The position numbers and the translations under genes were made by a program. A stretch of 64,000 bases of DNA, from contig CM032128.1 in the NCBI GenBank assembly GCA_018894105.1, positions 11,389,001 to 11,453,000 on the forward strand, given 5' to 3'. Every line of letters starts with the position of its first letter. Position 1 is the first letter of the stretch. This stretch comes from Jacaranda mimosifolia. Its lineage: Eukaryota > Streptophyta > Magnoliopsida > Lamiales > Bignoniaceae. This document shows positions 60,216 to 64,000 of this stretch, in pieces. The notes under the pieces are model-generated. The model worked only from the letters and a program-made list of their open reading frames with translations. It made no database searches and was not told the DNA's origin.

Positions 60216-61280
60216 ATCGTTGTGTACAGAGATGTTGCTGTTAAAATTCGCCTAAGTGAATTTCGATCGAGAAAAGATTAGGGAGGGCGCAATGACATTC
60301 TTGACAAACAACAAAGCATTATTGATTTGTTTTTGTCTCAACCTAATTTGGAGTAATAATTCTCTTATACTTATATGAATAGATATTAAGAATTTTAAAG
60401 TTCTCTTAACTAATAATGACTTGTTTTGTAGTGTCATTATTTGGGATGGACGTAATCACGTTATAAGATGAGAGGTTTTGTGTGATTTGTTATTTGGAAA
60501 GGAGTTGAAAGGTGATATGAATGATTGCTACTTGAAGATACTCTGCAACAGCTCTTCCAATGCATATTATGGACATGAAATGTGGTGTATGTCTACCATT
60601 GTTCAGGTAAATAATTTTTAAAACATTCAACACTATACATGATAAAATGACTACTAATACCAATACAATTTGTAGACTGCAGTATTGAACATATTGGAGA
60701 TGCTAAACAAGAAACGTATAGTAAAGCCACAACAATATCCAATGTTTCTTGAGGAAATGAGTGTGAGCTCACGAAAGATGCTTGAGCAGCTGAATATAGA
60801 TGCCCTAACTAGGTAACGGTTTGTTATCTTTCCAATTGTGTATAAGTTTCATTAGTTCCTATTGATTTTTGATACAACTACAAAAAAGTTTACACAGATG
60901 AACTCCACTTGGTCCCGTATTCAAAAACGACAGCAAGAGTTTATGTAAGTGCCTTATCTTTTAAAATTATTCATGTAAACAAGTACACAACATATAATAA
61001 ATGATGTTATTATTACACTTTGCAGGGTACATTTATAGCAGGATACCTCAGGCATCCATTAGGGTAGGATGCTAGAAAAAGGGTCCTCTAATATGGCTAC
61101 TGCCACCAACAAGTTGGTGACATGAACTGCAAAGTTTATTGTTGTCTTTAGGTTGAATGCTATGCAAGGAACCAAAACAATTTTTAGGACTATGCAAACT
61201 TATGTTCCATTGATGCATATCGGGTGCATATAGCTACTACGATTCTAGGACATGATCATGGCTTGCTGTATTCTCACACA
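60216..61280 (+). pseudogene. Transposon-type gene of the Ulp1/PMD-associated class, downstream exons
   Basis: Directly after the CACTA element the frame resumes with GAIVVYRDVAVKIRLSEFRS, a stop, then NDILDKQQSIIDLFLSQPNL. Next comes VIIWDGRNHVIR, a stop, and EVLCDLLFGKELKGDMNDCY (60432-60606; splice CAG/GTAAAT, acceptor TTGTAG at 60676). Then follow TAVLNILEMLNKKRIVKPQQ up to INIDALTR-like sequence near 60815, and further exons with GTAAGT and TTTGCAG borders near 60945 and 61026. D-G-x-x-H-x-I-x-x-x-x-x-x-x-L-F-G resembles the entry into a Ulp1 (C48) protease domain. The catalytic His-Asp-Cys set is not demonstrable. Continuity with 50310-52078 is an inference from position, strand and family. 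Confidence 0.42.
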
Positions 61281-61359
61281 AAGTTTCAGTACTAGTCTAC
61301 CTAAGTACAATATTTCTATTTGTATGCTCAGTATACTTGACCAAATATGAAGTATTATT

Positions 61360-64000
61360 TATATTAGTATAAAATCTCTTACCACAAGTACACAACATAT
61401 ACAAAATCAGTACATAAACACAGTCCTTAAGTATATAAGTGTCGGAAGTGAGTACTTTTTTCCAAAATTTCGGTACCACTCTTAGCGCATGAGAGAACAT
61501 TCTCCATTATGCCTAATCTACCCATTTCATGATCATCAGACCACGAAGTATGATCAAAATGTTTTATTGGGTTGTTCCACACGTCGATTGAGGCCAAAAT
61601 CATTCTTTGTAAAAACAAGTACAGAATCCCTTACCACAAGTACACAGCATATACAAAATCAGTATATAAACATAGTCCCTAGGTACATAAGTGCCGGAAC
61701 AATGTACTTTTTTCCAAATCTCGATATCATTCTCAGCGGATGAGGTAACATTCTCCATTATGCCTAATATGCCCATTTCATGATCATCAGACCACAAAGT
61801 ATGATCAAAATATTTTATTAGGTTATTCCACGCATCGATTGAGGTCAAAATCATTCTTTGTAAAAGAAAGTAAAGAATCTCTTACCACAAGCACACGACA
61901 TATACAAAATCAGTACATAAACATAGTCCCCAAGTACATAAGTGCCGGAACTGGGTACTTTTTTCTAGATTTTCGGTATCATTCTCAAGGCATGAGGGAA
62001 CATTCTCCATTCTACCTAATCTACCCATTTCATGATCATCTACCACAAAGTATGATCAAAATATTTTATTGTTGTTCTACACATCGATTGAGGTTAAAAT
62101 TGTGCTTTGGAAAAGCAAGTACAGAACGTATACAAATTGAGTACGTAAACCCTATTCCTGAGTACATAAGTACCAAAACTTGGTACTTTTTTCTAAATTT
62201 TCAGTGTCATTCTAAGCGCATGAGAGATCGTTCTCCGTTTGGCCTAATCTGGGCATTGCACGATCATGATCATAAGGACTCATTTGGTGATGATAAGGTC
62301 GGTGGTATAGGAGGGGGTGTCTGAGTGATGCATTTGCCTTATATGTAAGCACTTTATACTAAAAAAAATCACACCACAAGCAGTGGAGTGTGGGTCTTTG
62401 TGTTCACAACCATTCCAACACATACTATCACGATCTCATATTCGAAAACATGAATTTGAAGTTATAGGGTCACCAATGTGTTGTTCCATGCATCAATTGA
62501 GATTAAAATCATGCTTTGAAAAAGGAAGTAGAGAATCACTTACCACAATTACAGAATATATACAAATGGAGTACATAAACCCTATCCCAGAGTACGTAAG
62601 TGCCAAAACTGTGTACTTTTTCTTGGATTTTCAGTATCATTCTAAGCGCATGAGGGATCGTTCTCCGTTCAACCTAATCAGGGCATTGCATGATCATAAG
62701 ACTACAAAGTATGATCATAAGGACTCATTTGGTGATGATAGGGTCGGTGGTTTAGGAGGAGGGTGTCTGAGTAATGCATTTGCCTCATGTGTAAAGGCTT
62801 TATACTAGGAAGAAAAACACCAAAAGCAGTAGGATGTGGGTTTTTGTGTTCCCAACCATTCCAACACATACTATCACAATCACATATTCAAAAAAATCAT
62901 GAATTTGAAGTTATGGGGTCACCAATGTGTTGTTCCACACGTCGATTGAGGTTAAAATAGTGCTTTGAAAAAGCAAGTACATAATCCCTTACCATAAGTA
63001 CAGAACGTATACAAATGGAGTACATAAACCCTATCCCCAAGCACAATAATTACAAAATTGGGTACTTTTTCCTAGATTTTTAGCATCATTCTGAACGCAT
63101 GAGGGATCATTCTCCATTTAGCCTAATCTAGGCATTGCACGATCATAAGACTAAGAAATATGATCATAAGGACTCATTTGGTGATGATAGGGTTGGTGGT
63201 ATAGGAGAGGAGTGTCAGATTAATGCATTTGCCTCATGCGTAAGGGCTTTATACTACGAAGAATGACCCCACAAGTGGTGAGATGTGGGTTTTTATGTTC
63301 CCAACCATTCCAACACATACTATCATAATCACATATTTGAAAAATAATGCATTTGAAGTTATGGGGTTACCATTGTGTTGTTCCACGCATCAATTTAAAA
63401 TCATGCGTTGGAAAAGTAAGTATAGAATCTTTTACCATAAGTATAGAACCCTTTACCATAAGTATAGAACATATACAAATAGAGTACATAAACCCTGTCC
63501 CCAAGTACATAAGTGCCAAAACTGGGTACTTTTTCTAGATTTTTAGTATCATTCTGAGTGCATCAGGGATCGTTCTTTGTTCGGCCTAATCTTGGACATT
63601 GCAAGATCATAACACCACGAAGTATGATCATAAGAACTCATTTGGTGATGATATGATTGGTGGTGTATGGGGGGGCTGTTGGAGTGATGCATTGGCCTCA
63701 TGCGTAAGGGCTTTATACTAGGAAGAATGACATCACAAGGGGTAGGATATGGATCTTTGTGTTCCCACCATTCCAACACATACTATCATGACCACATATT
63801 CGAAAAATCATGAATTCGAAGTTATAGGGTCACCATCATGTTGTTTCATGCATCGATTAAGGTTAAAATCAGGTTTTGGAAAAGTAAGTACATAATCCCT
63901 TACCACAAGTACACAACATTGTCAAAGTGTATACATAAACCCAATTTCTAAGTACATAAATACCTAAATTGGGTATGTTTTTCTGGATTTTTAGTATCAT
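61360..64000. repeat. Satellite-like array with unit change (~250 bp to ~450 bp), runs off right edge
   Basis: The box GTGCCGGAACTGGGTACTTT or close variants recurs near 61441, 61691, 61942, 62170, 62601, 63049, 63511 and 63959. Spacings are about 250, 251, 228, 431, 448, 462 and 448. Each unit also contains ACCACAAGTACA, TACATAAACCCTATCCC, GCATGAGGGATCATTCTCC and CATCGATTGAGGTTAAAATC. From about 62260 the units gain a ~200-bp module with AAGGACTCATTTGGTGATGA, CTGAGTAATGCATTTGCC and CATTCCAACACATACTATCA. Frames in the array (for example 61839-62324, 62383-62808) are repeat-derived and not considered genes. The array continues past position 64000. Confidence 0.85.

Noticed and set aside
61489..63779. 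Overlapping frames of 60-160 residues on both strands taken as a repeated gene family
   Set aside because: They follow the satellite period on both strands, start at arbitrary Met codons and change frame from unit to unit; the DNA repeat explains them.
1..64000. tRNA, rRNA or organellar insertions
   Set aside because: I saw no cloverleaf-like gene with A and B boxes and no stretch resembling plastid or mitochondrial genes; short tRNA-like matches are only the primer-binding sites.

Overview
The window looks like repeat-dominated nuclear DNA from a flowering plant, probably a eudicot. It is AT-rich and carries Ty3/gypsy (Tat-type), Ty1/copia, hAT-like and CACTA elements, a pentatricopeptide-repeat (PPR) gene fragment and a plant-mobile-domain (PMD) gene. 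I found no intact protein-coding gene. Almost every base that can be explained belongs to mobile elements nested in one another, and all the coding remnants carry stops or frameshifts.

Left part (1-12.2 kb): a minus-strand Tat-type pol remnant runs off the left edge (1-1993), followed by a MITE-like element. Next comes a copia-type solo LTR (3492 to about 10756). It is split by a second, Tekay/Del-like solo LTR (4583-9573, target duplication TAATG), which itself holds an hAT-like insertion (about 7577-9178). The 3' half of a PPR pseudogene lies at 11.94-12.24 kb.

Centre-left (12241-25709): a complete but decayed Tat-type Ty3/gypsy element on the minus strand is bounded by a perfect CCTAT duplication. 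It splits the PPR pseudogene, whose 5' half resumes at 25710. Reading the minus strand (right to left) it has: 5' LTR, primer-binding region, gag, protease, RT/RNase H, a second archaeal-type RNase H, integrase, 37-bp tandem repeats, an antisense coiled-coil ORF, polypurine tract and 3' LTR. The 5' LTR holds a 587-bp hAT-like element (duplication GTAATGTA). The integrase is split by a 3.3-kb Tekay-like solo LTR (duplication CTTGG).

Centre (26-31.8 kb): a truncated CACTA end, then a plus-strand Tat remnant (protease, ~110-bp tandem repeats, antisense coiled-coil fragment).

Centre-right (31844-46900): two 821/822-bp LTRs with a shared AAGTG duplication define an outer copia-type element. Its interior holds a plus-strand, intron-bearing PMD pseudogene (33.7-36.1 kb) and a second, minus-strand copia element (36146-45588) with 2.2-kb LTRs. 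Only scraps of the outer element's own coding region remain (45.6-46.06 kb).

Right part (47-64 kb): an hAT-like MITE, then a multi-exon transposon-type gene of the Ulp1/PMD-associated class (50.3-61.3 kb). That gene is split by an 8-kb CACTA element (52196-60182) with GGTAACAA-type subterminal repeats, an internal ~110-bp minisatellite and a Transposase_24-like coiled-coil gene. From 61.36 kb to the end is a satellite-like array whose unit changes from about 250 to about 450 bp.

The insertion order is readable from target duplications, and this nested architecture is the main content. All boundaries were read by eye; family names rest on recognised motifs, not on searches.
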